Shown: positions 19,374 to 28,373, counted from the stretch's first letter. The stretch is DNA of 64,000 bases from an uncultured Rhodopila sp. (GCF_903944925.1 NZ_CAJATU010000072.1:62001-126000); one strand, 5' to 3'. Numbers and translations: made by a program. Notes: generated by a model from the sequence alone, not told the origin.

Positions 19374-20732
19374 ATGGTTATAAGTCTCGATGAACGAGTC
19401 GTTGCCGCCAGGGCCCGCCTGCGCCGCATGGAAACCTCCCGCCACGCGGGCACCGTCACCCATCTGCTCGGCCTGCGCGTGGACATCGCAGGCCTCAACG
19501 GCACCGCCGCGATCGCCGATCGGCTGGTGCTGGAGGCGCGCGACGGGCGCGGCATCCCGGCGGAGGTCATCGGCTTCTCCGGCGATGCGTTGCAGGCGAT
19601 GGCGTTCGGTCCGCTCGACGGCCTGGCACATGGCGCGCGCGCCCGGCTGGTCAATCAGTATAGTGGCATGCTCGACGTCGCGCCGTCCTGGCTCGGCCGG
19701 GTGATCGACCCGCTCGGCGCGCCGCTCGATGGCAACGGCATCCTGCTCGGCGGTCCGACCCTGCGGCCGACACGCACGGCCCCGCCCGACGCCACGCTGC
19801 GCGCCCGGCTCGGCCCGCGCATCGATCTCGGCGTGCGGGCGCTGAACTGTTTTGCGACCTGCCGGGAGGGCCAGCGGCTCGGCCTGTTCGCCGGCTCCGG
19901 TGTCGGCAAGTCCACCCTGCTGGCGATGCTGACGCGCGGCACCGACTGCGACGTGGTGGTGCTCGCTCTGGTGGGCGAACGCGGGCGGGAGGTGCGCGAG
20001 TTCATCGAGGACGACCTGGGCGAGCAGGGCCTGGCGCGCGCCGTGGTCGTCGTCGCCACCTCCGACGCGCCGCCGCTGATGCGCCGGCAATGCGCCTATA
20101 CCGCCATGACCATCGCCGAGCATTTCCGCGACGAGGGCAAATCCGTACTTCTTCTCATGGACAGCGTCACCCGCTTCTGCCTCGCGCTGCGGGAGATCGG
20201 CCTGTCGCTGGGGGAGCCTCCGGCGACGCGCGGCTATCCGCCCGGGGTGTTCGCCGAATTGCCGCGCCTGCTGGAGCGCGCCGGCCCGGGCCTGCAGCGT
20301 CCGGACGGCAGCGCCGGCCGGATCACCGGGCTGTTCACCGTGCTGGTCGAAGGCGATGATCATAACGAGCCGGTGGCCGACGCGGTGCGCGGCATCCTGG
20401 ACGGGCATATCGTGATGGATCGCCGCATCGCCGAGGGCGGTCGCTATCCGGCCATCGACGTGCTGCGCAGCCTGTCGCGCACCGCCGCCTCTGCGCTGGA
20501 CCGCGACGAAGCCGATAGGGTGCGCCGGGCGCGGGCGATCCTGGTGCTGCAGGCGGACATGGCGGACATGGTGCGGCTCGGCGCCTATCGCGCCGGCACC
20601 GATGCCGCGGTGGATGAAGCCCTGCGCCTGACCCCGCTGATCGAGGACGTGCTGCGGCAGGCGCGCGACGAGACCACCGGGTTCGATGAATCCTTCGAGC
20701 GCCTGGGCCGGGCGCTGGACGCGCCGGCGTAA
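19374..20732 (+). CDS. fliI: Flagellar export ATPase FliI
   Basis: 452-residue F1-like ATPase that energises the flagellar type III export apparatus at the inner membrane. The nucleotide-binding P-loop is GLFAGSGVGKSTLLAMLTRG (about residue 175); Walker B is SVLLLMDSVTRF. The family signatures DPLGAPLDG and LGEPPATRGYPPGVFAELPRLLERAG are present. The start ATG has a GGAG about 13 bases upstream, looser than usual. The stop is only three bases before the GTG start of fliJ. Distinguished from F1 beta subunits and RNA helicase Rho by length and by the RGYPPGVFAELPRL segment. Confidence 0.94.
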   Translation: MVISLDERVVAARARLRRMETSRHAGTVTHLLGLRVDIAGLNGTAAIADRLVLEARDGRGIPAEVIGFSGDALQAMAFGPLDGLAHGARARLVNQYSGMLDVAPSWLGRVIDPLGAPLDGNGILLGGPTLRPTRTAPPDATLRARLGPRIDLGVRALNCFATCREGQRLGLFAGSGVGKSTLLAMLTRGTDCDVVVLALVGERGREVREFIEDDLGEQGLARAVVVVATSDAPPLMRRQCAYTAMTIAEHFRDEGKSVLLLMDSVTRFCLALREIGLSLGEPPATRGYPPGVFAELPRLLERAGPGLQRPDGSAGRITGLFTVLVEGDDHNEPVADAVRGILDGHIVMDRRIAEGGRYPAIDVLRSLSRTAASALDRDEADRVRRARAILVLQADMADMVRLGAYRAGTDAAVDEALRLTPLIEDVLRQARDETTGFDESFERLGRALDAPA

Positions 20733-20735
20733 CGC

Positions 20736-21155
20736 GTGCCGCGCGATCCGCTTGCCGTTCTGCTGACGCTGCGCCGCCGGGAGGTCGATCGCCGGCGCCA
20801 GGATTTGGCGACCTGCACCGCCGCGGAGACCGAGGCCGCCGCGGCGGTGCGGTCGATCGACGCGGCGATAGCGCGGGACCGCGACGCAGGGGAGAGCTTC
20901 CCGGACCATGTCAGGTTCCGCGACGTCTTCCTGGCGACGCGCCAGCACCTGCAAGCCGATCGGCAGCGCGCGATGGGGGCGCTGGCCGAAGCGGAAGCGC
21001 GGTCGGAGGCGGCACGCGGGCAGCTTGCCGCCGCCCGGCTGGCGGCCGAAGCGGTGGATCGCCTGATCGCCGAACGGGCCGCCGCCGCCCGCGCCGAAGC
21101 CGATCGGCGGGCGCAACATGAATTGGATGATGTCGCCAGGGTGCGGCGGACATAG
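20736..21155 (+). CDS. fliJ: Flagellar export chaperone FliJ (probable)
   Basis: 139 residues, almost entirely charged and alanine-rich alpha helix, predicted to form the antiparallel coiled coil typical of FliJ (stretches LLTLRRREVDRRRQDLATC and AEAEARSEAARGQLAAAR). FliJ sits in the FliI hexamer like the gamma subunit of F1 ATPase and recycles export chaperones. FliJ sequences are poorly conserved, so the name depends on size, helix content and its position three bases after fliI. The GTG at 20736 is the earliest start compatible with the fliI stop. Confidence 0.78.
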   Translation: MPRDPLAVLLTLRRREVDRRRQDLATCTAAETEAAAAVRSIDAAIARDRDAGESFPDHVRFRDVFLATRQHLQADRQRAMGALAEAEARSEAARGQLAAARLAAEAVDRLIAERAAAARAEADRRAQHELDDVARVRRT

Positions 21156-21223
21156 TGTGGCATCACGACAAGTTGCCGCTCGCGTACCCGCATTCGGGGA
21201 AGGCCGCGCTTACATCTGCGACT

Positions 21224-21631
21224 ATGAATATGATGACCATGCCCAACCACAGCAATCCGACCAACCAATCCATGCCGACTGTCCTTGTCGTCGAGGACGA
21301 GATGATGGTGCGCATGCCGATCGCCGAATATTTGCGGGATTGCGGGTATAATGTGCTGGAGGCGGGGGACGCCGCGGAGGCGATTGCGGCGGTGAACGAA
21401 GCCGGCCCGGTAAACGTGGTGTTCAGCGACGTGCGCATGCCGGGCCGGATGGACGGTTTCGGCCTCGCGGAATGGTTCCGCTCGCACTACCCGGAGGTCC
21501 CGGTTTTGTTGACCTCGGGATATAATGCCAGCCGCGGCGTGGCGATCCGGGTGCCGGGGGTGAAGCTGATCGATAAGCCGTATTCACAGCTCCAGGTTGC
21601 GCGGCGCATCGCTGCCCTGCTGGATCGCTAG
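21224..21631 (+). CDS. Single-domain response regulator
   Basis: A stand-alone receiver of about 120-135 residues. It shows the acidic pocket VLVVEDEMMV, the phospho-acceptor aspartate in VVFSDVRMPGRMDG, the switch threonine in VLLTSGYN and the lysine in LIDKPYS. No output domain follows. The open frame reaches upstream to a GTG at 21155 overlapping the fliJ stop, but those residues do not look like receiver sequence; starts at 21224 or 21272 fit better and neither has a strong ribosome site. Position after fliI-fliJ suggests a role in motility or cell cycle phosphorelay. It is not clearly CheY, DivK or CpdR. Confidence 0.8.
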   Translation: MNMMTMPNHSNPTNQSMPTVLVVEDEMMVRMPIAEYLRDCGYNVLEAGDAAEAIAAVNEAGPVNVVFSDVRMPGRMDGFGLAEWFRSHYPEVPVLLTSGYNASRGVAIRVPGVKLIDKPYSQLQVARRIAALLDR

Positions 21632-21883
21632 GGGCAAAGCCCCATTGGATGAGGGCTGGTGGCGCGGATATCGTCCTCGGGTTATGCCGGAAGGCCGTTG
21701 CTCCGCCGCCCCTGACAGACACCATCACGGCACTTTGAAACTCCGTGCCGGGCTCGCTGGCAGGACTTTCATCAATTTGGCGAAGATCGGACACGATTAA
21801 AACACTTGGCTCGGCTCTAACGCTGTGGCAACAAAGCGTGCGGCATTCGCACGTTTTTTAATCATTAGCCCCAGAAACAGCCC

Positions 21884-23464
21884 TTGATACTGTCCAATCG
21901 CGGCCGGGCCACCGGTCACTCCAGCCCTGCCGCCGGGACCTTGGCGTCTGTCATCAGCATCCTCGTGCTGACGGCCGTGCTGGGCGCGGTGATGTTCATC
22001 GCCCTGCGCTCGCCGCTGAAGGACGACATCGCCTGGCTGCTGTATGTCGCGCGGCGCTGGATGGCGGGGCGGGAGCTTTACGTCGATGTCGTCGAGGTCA
22101 ATCCGCCGCTGATCGTCTGGATTTCCGCGGTGCCGCTGGAAATCGCCCGCTGGCTGGACATCACGCCGCAGTTCACCGCCATGCCGGTGTTCGTCACCGC
22201 CGTGTTGGGCTGTGCGTGGTGGACAGCCAACCTGCTGCGGCCCCGGGGCGGTCTGTTCGCCGCCCGGCTGCCGGTGTTCGCCGTCATCGGCTCGCTGCTG
22301 CTGCTGTTGCCGGCGGCCGATCTCGGACAGCGCGAGCATCTGCTGGTTGCCGCCTTCCTGCCCTACCTCGTGATCTTCGCCTGCTCCCTCGATGGCAAGC
22401 GCCCGGCACTGGCCGCGGCGCTGGCGGCCGGAGCCTTGGCCGGATTGGGATGCGCCCTGAAGCCGCGCTATGCCGCGGTATTCGCGGTGCTCGAATGCCT
22501 GGCGCTGACCCGCGGCTTGCGGCCGTGGCGGGCGTTGCCATTGGCGGCGGGTGGTACGCTGATCGGCTATGCCGGGTTGGTCGCCATCGTCTGCCCGGCC
22601 TATCTGGGACGCGCGGTGCCGTTGGCTTTGGCCTTGTACCAGGCGACCGATGTGCCGTTCCTGAAGCTGGTCTCCGACAGCGCGCTGCTGCTGGCGGGCC
22701 AGGCGGTGGCCATCGTCCTGCTATGGCTGCGCCGCCGCAGCCTGCATGATTACAGCCTGATGCTGACCCTGGTGCTGTTCGCCGCTGTCGGCACCGTGAT
22801 CTGCTTCGTCGATGGCAAGGACTGGTACTACCATCGTCTGCCGAGCACGGTCGCCACGGCGCTGGCGCTGGTGCTGTGGGCTGTTGACGACCTGATGCAG
22901 CGGCGTCCGGCGCTCAAACGGCTGCCCCTGGCCGCGGCTTGCCTCGCGGTCGCGGTGTTCTGCGCGTCGTCGATCCAGCGGCTTGAACCGGAGGCCATCG
23001 ATGCGGTCGAGCCGCAGAAGACCACGGTCGATCGCCTGGAGCAGATCATCCGCGATGAGCATGCGCGGACCTATATTGCCTTCTCCGAATGGATCGCCCT
23101 CGGCTTCCCGGTAGTGAACAACACGGGCGTCGGCTGGGCGTCGCGCTTCGATTCGATGTGGGCGCTGAAGGGGGAGATCTGGCGTGCCCGCTTCGATCCG
23201 GCGGCCGACAGGGAATGGCCGATCGCACGGTGGGTGGCGCATGATTTCATTGCCGGGTGCCCGGATATCGCTGTGGTCGATACGCGTGAGACGACAAAAT
23301 ATATAAGCGTGCTCAGCAAGTCGGATTCGGCGTTCGCCCGTGCCTGGACTCGCTACCGGCCGATCGCGTCGTTCGACGGCCTGGTGGTGTACCGGCGCAA
23401 TCGGGCCGGGTGCATGGATGTCTGGGTGGCAAGCGAATCCAAGCCCGGGGTCAAGGTCCGGTAG
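21884..23464 (+). CDS. Polytopic membrane protein, possible GT-C-type glycosyltransferase
   Basis: 526 residues with roughly ten hydrophobic helices over the first 370 positions, then a soluble C-terminal domain of about 150 residues. An acidic and proline-containing loop after the first helix (LKDDIAWLLYVARRW, then ELYVDVVEVNPPLIVW) resembles the first extracytoplasmic loop of ArnT/PMT-type GT-C enzymes, where acidic residues bind metal or substrate. That is the only functional hint; I do not recognise the family. The C-terminal part includes EWIALGFPVVNNTGVGWASR. The start is a TTG at 21884 and may lie slightly downstream. About 250 bases without any recognisable feature precede it. Confidence 0.65.
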   Translation: MILSNRGRATGHSSPAAGTLASVISILVLTAVLGAVMFIALRSPLKDDIAWLLYVARRWMAGRELYVDVVEVNPPLIVWISAVPLEIARWLDITPQFTAMPVFVTAVLGCAWWTANLLRPRGGLFAARLPVFAVIGSLLLLLPAADLGQREHLLVAAFLPYLVIFACSLDGKRPALAAALAAGALAGLGCALKPRYAAVFAVLECLALTRGLRPWRALPLAAGGTLIGYAGLVAIVCPAYLGRAVPLALALYQATDVPFLKLVSDSALLLAGQAVAIVLLWLRRRSLHDYSLMLTLVLFAAVGTVICFVDGKDWYYHRLPSTVATALALVLWAVDDLMQRRPALKRLPLAAACLAVAVFCASSIQRLEPEAIDAVEPQKTTVDRLEQIIRDEHARTYIAFSEWIALGFPVVNNTGVGWASRFDSMWALKGEIWRARFDPAADREWPIARWVAHDFIAGCPDIAVVDTRETTKYISVLSKSDSAFARAWTRYRPIASFDGLVVYRRNRAGCMDVWVASESKPGVKVR

Positions 23465-23488
23465 TCCGCCGGACCTCGACCGCGCGGC

Positions 23489-24034
23489 TCAGGCGGCAGC
23501 CAGCATCGGGGCGGCCGAGCGTTCGAAATCCAGCGTTGCGGCCACGGCATGCACCACGGCGGCGATGCGAACCGCGGCCTGCACCTGCTCCGCCGTCATT
23601 CCGTGCTGGCGGACGGCGCGCTCATGGCTTTCCATGCACATCCCGCACCCGTTGATGGCGGAGACGGCGAGCGACCAGAGTTCGAACGTCGCCTTGTCCA
23701 CGCCGGGCTTGGCCATGACGTTCATCCGCAGCCGTGCCGGCATCGCCGGGTAGTCGCCGCCCACCAGGTGGGTGAAGCGGTAGTAGATGTTGTTCATCGC
23801 CATGATCGAGGCTGCGGCCTTGGCGGCGTTCAGCGCCTCGGGCGACAGGCCGGGTGCGAACTCCGCGATGATCGCCGCGGTGACAGCGGGACTGCGGGAC
23901 GCGAGGGCGGAGACGATGAACGTGCCCGCACGCTGTTCGTCCGACAGCGCCGGTTCGGTGGCAAGCGAGCCGAGGTTCAGGCGGATGTCCTTCGCGTAGT
24001 CGGGCAGGGCGGATTTCAGGTTTTCCAGTGACAT
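23489..24034 (-). CDS. ahpD: Alkyl hydroperoxide reductase AhpD
   Basis: 181-residue AhpD-type carboxymuconolactone-decarboxylase-fold protein. The redox-active CxxC motif is in [16 protein letters not shown], with the proton-relay glutamate and histidine in ESH. AhpD re-reduces the peroxiredoxin AhpC and has weak peroxidase activity itself. It lies 93 bases downstream of ahpC on the same strand, with a strong palindrome in the gap (24072-24101). The start [16 protein letters not shown] is family-typical and has a GGAGG-like site upstream (AGACCTCCGATG read on the coding strand). Confidence 0.95.
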   Translation of the reverse strand: MSLENLKSALPDYAKDIRLNLGSLATEPALSDEQRAGTFIVSALASRSPAVTAAIIAEFAPGLSPEALNAAKAAASIMAMNNIYYRFTHLVGGDYPAMPARLRMNVMAKPGVDKATFELWSLAVSAINGCGMCMESHERAVRQHGMTAEQVQAAVRIAAVVHAVAATLDFERSAAPMLAAA

Positions 24035-24071
24035 CGGAGGTCTTTCAGCAGTGTGCGGCGCTCATGCGGAT

Positions 24072-24101
24072 CGTCATGGCCGGGCGTGTCCGGCCATGAC
24101 G
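24072..24101. repeat. Intergenic palindromic repeat, copy 2
   Basis: A perfect 12-base stem (CGTCATGGCCGG with its complement) closes a six-base loop GCGTGT, between ahpD and ahpC. The core palindrome is almost the same as the one at 9213-9235, in opposite orientation. No T-run follows, so it is better described as a REP-like element than as a terminator, though it could shape ahpC-ahpD transcript stability. Confidence 0.75.
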
Positions 24102-24127
24102 ATAAGGCTTTGGGTCGCAGACGAAAA

Positions 24128-24682
24128 TCAGGCCGCCGGGCGCAGCACCTCCTCGCCCTTCTTCCAGTTGCATGGGCACAGCTCGTCGGTCTGCAACGCG
24201 TCGAGCACGCGCAGCACCTCGGCGGGGTTGCGGCCGACGGACAGGTCGTTCACGGCGGCGTAGCGGATGATGCCCTCGGGATCGACCAGGAACGTCGCGC
24301 GCAGCGCCACGCCTTCGGTCTTGTCCAGCACGCCGGTCGCCGTCGCCAGCTCCCGCCGCACATCGGCCAGCATCGGTATCGGCAGGCTGCGCAGGTCGTC
24401 GTGGTGCAGGCGCCAGTTCAGGTGCACGAACTCGCTGTCGATCGAAACCCCGTACACCACCGTGTCACGATCGGCGAAATCACCCGCCAGCTTGCCGAAG
24501 GCGACGATCTCGGTCGGGCAGACGAAGGTGAAATCTTTCGGCCAAAAAAACACCAGCTTCCATTTGCCGGCGTCGGTATCGGAATTGATCTCGGTGAACG
24601 CGGTATCGAGTTTCAGGCCGGCCGGGCCGCCCTTGACGGCCTTGACGGCAAAGGACGGAAACGTATCGCCAACAGTCAGCAT
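24128..24682 (-). CDS. ahpC: Peroxiredoxin AhpC (AhpE/AhpD-dependent type)
   Basis: 184-residue thiol peroxidase. The peroxidatic cysteine is in PKDFTFVCPTEIVAF; the C-terminal CPCNWKKGEE contains the resolving cysteine pair, a form typical of AhpC proteins that use AhpD rather than AhpF. It reduces hydrogen peroxide and organic peroxides in the cytosol. The start at 24682 (MLTVGDTFPSF) has a TGGAG site nine bases upstream; an in-frame ATG eight codons earlier contains that site and is rejected. It is divergent from oxyR and upstream of ahpD, the usual peroxide-defence layout in alphaproteobacteria and actinobacteria. Confidence 0.95.
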   Translation of the reverse strand: MLTVGDTFPSFAVKAVKGGPAGLKLDTAFTEINSDTDAGKWKLVFFWPKDFTFVCPTEIVAFGKLAGDFADRDTVVYGVSIDSEFVHLNWRLHHDDLRSLPIPMLADVRRELATATGVLDKTEGVALRATFLVDPEGIIRYAAVNDLSVGRNPAEVLRVLDALQTDELCPCNWKKGEEVLRPAA

Positions 24683-24723
24683 TCGAAGTTTCTCCAGAAG
24701 GATCATTGCTTGCCAGACAGGTG

Positions 24724-24748
24724 TGGCACGGCGTGTATTTTTGTGCCA
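24724..24748. promoter_or_regulatory. Inverted repeat in the ahpC-oxyR gap, possible OxyR site
   Basis: TGGCAC and GTGCCA form a perfect six-base inverted repeat with a 13-base AT-rich spacer, in the 101-base gap between divergent ahpC and oxyR. It follows the general T-N11-A shape of LysR-type sites, but the classical four-part ATAG/CTAT OxyR pattern is not seen. Confidence 0.35.
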
Positions 24749-24783
24749 ATGAATGAAATTGGAGATTTTGATCGAGAAACCCG

Positions 24784-25704
24784 ATGACGCTGCTTCCCAG
24801 CCCGCAACAGCTTCGCTACCTGGTGGCCCTCGCCGAGAGCCGGCATTTCGGCCGCGCGGCGCAATCCTGTTCGGTTACCCAGTCCACCCTCTCGGCCGGG
24901 CTGCTGGCGCTGGAGCGGCAACTGGATACGCATATCCTCGATCGCGCCGCCGGGCGGCACGTCGTGTTCACCCCGCTGGGGCTGGAACTCGTGGACCGCG
25001 GCCGCACCGCGCTGGCCTCGCTGGAAGCGGTGGCGGAAGCGGCGATGACCGCGCGGGAGCCGATGGGCGGTCCGTTGCGGATGGGAGTGATCCCGACCAT
25101 CGGCCCGTTCCTGCTGCCGCGGCTGATGCCGGCGCTGCGCCACGCCTTCCCCCGCCTGAAACTCTATCTCCGCGAAGACCACACCGCGCAACTGGCCGAT
25201 CGGCTGAGCACCAACCGGTTGGATTTGCTGTTGCTGGCGCTGCCGTGCGACTGCTCCGGCGCGGAGGCGATGCCGGTGGCGCGCGACCCGTTCATGGTGG
25301 CGCTGCCGCCCGGACACCGCCTGGCCGGGGAGGAGCAGATCGCCGCCTCCGCCCTGGCGACCGAGCGCCTGCTGCTGCTGGAGGACGGCCACTGCCTGCG
25401 CGACCAGGCGCTGGCGGTGTGCGGCTTGCTGGCCGGCGACCGCGGCGACCATGACGGGTTCGCCGCCACCAGCCTGCACACGCTGGTGCAGATGGTGGCG
25501 AGCGGGCTGGGGGTGACCTTGCTGCCGCGGCTGGCGGTGGCGGCCGGCATCACGCACGGCACCGGCCTCGTGCTGCGGCCGCTGGCCGGGGTAGGGGCCT
25601 GGCGGACGCTCGGCCTGGCGTGGCGTCCCAACGCGCCGCGCGCGGCGGATTACCGGGCGCTGGCCTCGCATCTGGTGGAGACCTGTCGGGAGGCTTTGCA
25701 CTAA
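24784..25704 (+). CDS. oxyR: Peroxide-sensing LysR-type regulator OxyR
   Basis: 306-residue LysR-family regulator. The N-terminal HTH reads LRYLVALAESRHFGRAAQSC, then VTQSTLSAGLLALERQL. In the sensor domain the segment LLLLEDGHCLRDQALAVC carries two cysteines nine positions apart, the same spacing as Cys199 and Cys208 of E. coli OxyR, and the GHCLRDQA context is diagnostic. Oxidation to a disulfide switches on peroxide-defence genes. It is transcribed away from ahpC-ahpD, its expected target. The ATG at 24784 has no strong ribosome site (GAGAAACCC upstream). Confidence 0.94.
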   Translation: MTLLPSPQQLRYLVALAESRHFGRAAQSCSVTQSTLSAGLLALERQLDTHILDRAAGRHVVFTPLGLELVDRGRTALASLEAVAEAAMTAREPMGGPLRMGVIPTIGPFLLPRLMPALRHAFPRLKLYLREDHTAQLADRLSTNRLDLLLLALPCDCSGAEAMPVARDPFMVALPPGHRLAGEEQIAASALATERLLLLEDGHCLRDQALAVCGLLAGDRGDHDGFAATSLHTLVQMVASGLGVTLLPRLAVAAGITHGTGLVLRPLAGVGAWRTLGLAWRPNAPRAADYRALASHLVETCREALH

Positions 25705-25833
25705 GGGCACGCCCCGGAAGCGCCAATCCCGCCGGGGCATGCTCCGCGCACCATGCCGATAAAGCGGCAACCGCGTGACTGGGCGCAATCGCCGGATGGC
25801 GCTATCCTGCATCTCCCGGCGATGGTGCCCGAC

Positions 25834-26877
25834 ATGAACAACATCGACACTCTCTGGGAGCAGGTCCTCGGCCGTCAGGCGAGCGCCGGCTTCCTCTACG
25901 CGGTAACCACGATGGGGGTGTATTGCCGCCCGTCCTGTCCCTCGCCGCGTCCGCTGCGCCAAAACGTGCGCTTCTTCCCCTCGCCGCCCGAAGCCGAGGC
26001 CGCCGGCTTCCGCGCCTGCAAGCGCTGCGACCCGAAGGGCGAGCGGGCGCGGCTCGCGCAGGATGTCGTGCGCGACGCCTGCGCCTTCATGGAGGCGAGC
26101 GAGGACGTGCCGTCGCTGGATGCGCTGGCAAAGCGCTCGGGGTTCTCGAAATTCCACTTCCTGCGGATGTTCCGCGATCACACCGGCCTGACACCGCGCA
26201 GCTATGCCGAGGGCGTGCGGGCACGCCGCCTGCATGCCGCCTTGTCCAACGGGGAGCGGGTGGCGGATGCGGTCGCCGGCGCCGGGTTCGGGTCGGAAAG
26301 CCGGGTCTACGAAAAGACCGGGTCGCTGCTGGGCATGACCCCCGGTTCGGTCCGCCGCGGCGGGCACGGCGAGCAAATCCGCACCGCCTTCGCCGATTGT
26401 CCGTTCGGCCGGCTGCTCGTCGGCGCGACCGACAAAGGCGTGTGCTTCATCGGCTTCGCCGAGCCCGACGAGGCTTTGATGGGCGATCTGCAAAGGCGGT
26501 TCCCGCGCGCCGAGCTCACCCCGGGCGATCCCGCCCTGGCGGAGACGGTGCGGACCGTGGTGGCGTTTCTGCAGGAACCGAAACAGGCGCTCGACCTGCC
26601 GCTCGACCTGCGCGGCACGGCGTTCCAGCTTCGGGTGTGGCGCACGCTGTGCACGATTCCCGCCGGTGAGACGCGCACATACGCGCAGCTCGCCGCCATG
26701 GCGGGCAACCCGAGGGCGATCCGGGCGGTGGCGCGGTCCTGCGCCGTCAACCCGGTGTCGCTGGCGGTGCCGTGTCATCGGATCATCGGCAGCGACGGCG
26801 ATCTGACCGGGTATCGCTGGGGCGTGCCGCGCAAGAAAGCCCTGCTGGAGCGGGAGCGGGACAGCCGCCAGGCGTGA
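25834..26877 (+). CDS. ada: Bifunctional DNA repair methyltransferase/regulator Ada
   Basis: 347 residues from the preferred start. The N-terminal AdaA zinc domain has the methyl-acceptor and zinc cysteines in GVYCRPSCPSPRPLRQNV and ACKRCDPKGE. An AraC-type helix-turn-helix follows (LDALAKRSGFSKFHFLRMF). The C-terminal O6-methylguanine methyltransferase has the suicide cysteine in LAVPCHRIIGSDGDLTGYRWG. The protein repairs alkylated DNA and, once methylated, activates the adaptive response. An ATG 27 codons upstream (25753) is also possible; the later start matches usual Ada N-termini, but neither has a clear ribosome site. Confidence 0.92.
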   Translation: MNNIDTLWEQVLGRQASAGFLYAVTTMGVYCRPSCPSPRPLRQNVRFFPSPPEAEAAGFRACKRCDPKGERARLAQDVVRDACAFMEASEDVPSLDALAKRSGFSKFHFLRMFRDHTGLTPRSYAEGVRARRLHAALSNGERVADAVAGAGFGSESRVYEKTGSLLGMTPGSVRRGGHGEQIRTAFADCPFGRLLVGATDKGVCFIGFAEPDEALMGDLQRRFPRAELTPGDPALAETVRTVVAFLQEPKQALDLPLDLRGTAFQLRVWRTLCTIPAGETRTYAQLAAMAGNPRAIRAVARSCAVNPVSLAVPCHRIIGSDGDLTGYRWGVPRKKALLERERDSRQA

Positions 26878-26991
26878 CGGGTTCACGCAAAACTGTTTTG
26901 CGTTGGCAAAAAGCCATGGTGATGTCTGGCCGCCGGGGGAGCCATATCGCGGGCGCCGGAGGACGGGCGCCGCGTGCAGAAGGACATCGCC

Positions 26992-27828
26992 ATGGCTTTG
27001 AACCGCCAGATCATTACCGCCCTGAACCGCGACGGCACCGACATGCTCGGCATGGCCAACGTGGCGCTGAAGCAAGCCGACGACAGTATCGTATCGGGCT
27101 CGCTGCTGACCGTCGAAAGCAATCATTTCTGTATTCTGAAGTCCCGCGGCGCCGTGCTGCAGGTCTACGAGACCGGCCAATATACCCTGGTCACCCCGGA
27201 CAAGCCGCTGATCGGCTCGTTCGTCCAGGGCTTCTGGGGCGGCAGTTCGCCCTGGCAATACGAAGTCATCTACATCAACCGCGCCAAGCTGCTGGTGCGC
27301 AGCGAAGGCGTCGCCACCAGCAGCGAAATGGCGGAGGTGTCCTACCAGGTCGATTACTACATCCATGTCGACACGCCGGAGGCGGCGCTGAAGCTGATCA
27401 CCCACATGCCGTTCAGCGGCGTCGTCATCGACACCAAGGAGATCGCCGCCTATGCCGGCCCCGCCATCGAGCAGGCCATCAACCAGGTCGTGCAGGTGAC
27501 GAAGCTGGAAGCCATCAATGAGCATATCGGCGAATTGCGGGAGGTGGTGAAGGACCACCTGTCCAGCTTCCTGGCGATCTACGGCATCATGCTGAACGAC
27601 CTGAAGATCCTGGTCCTGCCGAAGGATCAGCGCATGCGCGAACTGATCTCCTTGCAGGCCATCGGCCTGTCGCCGATTGAATCGGTGCGCTACTATCTGG
27701 CGCTGCGCATGGCGGAGCGCGGGCTGATCTCGGCGCCGAATGCCGCCGCCGGGGTTCCGTTCAATATCGGCGGCCAGCCGCTCGGGACCTTCCCGCTGGA
27801 CCTGGCGCCCGCCAAGCCGAACGCCTGA
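26992..27828 (+). CDS. SPFH-domain protein (YdjI-like)
   Basis: 278-residue protein of the stomatin/prohibitin/flotillin superfamily, closest in style to YdjI-type proteins that lack an N-terminal membrane anchor. The SPFH core runs from about residue 35 (NHFCILKSRGAVLQVYETG) through GGSSPWQYEVIYINRAKLLV to the helical region near residue 200 (LREVVKDHLSSFLAIYGIML). Such proteins usually form oligomeric scaffolds at membranes. AAGGA lies seven bases before the ATG at 26992; an alternative GTG six codons upstream overlaps that site. The next gene begins two bases after the stop, so the pair is likely one unit. Confidence 0.8.
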   Translation: MALNRQIITALNRDGTDMLGMANVALKQADDSIVSGSLLTVESNHFCILKSRGAVLQVYETGQYTLVTPDKPLIGSFVQGFWGGSSPWQYEVIYINRAKLLVRSEGVATSSEMAEVSYQVDYYIHVDTPEAALKLITHMPFSGVVIDTKEIAAYAGPAIEQAINQVVQVTKLEAINEHIGELREVVKDHLSSFLAIYGIMLNDLKILVLPKDQRMRELISLQAIGLSPIESVRYYLALRMAERGLISAPNAAAGVPFNIGGQPLGTFPLDLAPAKPNA

Positions 27829-27830
27829 CC

Positions 27831-28373
27831 ATGTCCGGGTCGGTTTTCTACGATGCGTCCGGGCTGGACCGGGTTGCCATCAATCTGTTCTACGGCTGGG
27901 GCTACAACTTCTACCGGCAGGAGAACCAGCTTCGCGCCGACGACCTGCTGATCCGCGAGAAGGCCGGGTTCCTGCTCGGCCAGTCGCGCGCCATGCTGGA
28001 AGCCGAACAGAGCGCCTACCGGCGGACCCGTCTGCCGCCGCCGACACGCGCGCAGCCGCTGCCGCCGCCGGAGGCGATCGAAGCCGCCCGCGCGCTGGAG
28101 GATCTGTCCACGGCAATCGGCTCGCTCGAAGGCACGATCCGCGCCCTGCCGGTGCCCGAGGCGGATCGCATGACCCAGCGCTATCGGCAGGAAGCGGAGA
28201 CCCTGGCGATGCTGGCGGCCTGCGACCAGCGGCTGATCGGCCTCGCCGAGGGGTTGCGGGCCACCTTGGATGGCCGCGATCATGGCTGGATCCTGGCCAA
28301 CCAAGCGACGATCCGCGAGGCGCTCCGGCTGCTGGCGGCCCGGGTGCGGGAACGGCAGGCGCTGCTGAAGTAA
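27831..28373 (+). CDS. Hypothetical partner of the SPFH protein
   Basis: 180-residue soluble, mostly helical protein that I do not recognise. The N-terminal segment contains aromatic residues (INLFYGWGYNFYRQENQ); the rest is charged helix with a proline-rich linker (RLPPPTRAQPLPPPEA, about residues 64-80). It starts two bases after the SPFH gene. No membrane segment or catalytic motif is visible. By context it is probably a component that assembles with the SPFH protein. Confidence 0.65.
   Translation: MSGSVFYDASGLDRVAINLFYGWGYNFYRQENQLRADDLLIREKAGFLLGQSRAMLEAEQSAYRRTRLPPPTRAQPLPPPEAIEAARALEDLSTAIGSLEGTIRALPVPEADRMTQRYRQEAETLAMLAACDQRLIGLAEGLRATLDGRDHGWILANQATIREALRLLAARVRERQALLK

Noticed and set aside
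24683-24783. Classical four-part OxyR operator
   Set aside because: The ATAG/CTAT pattern is absent; only a six-base inverted repeat was seen and is listed at low confidence.
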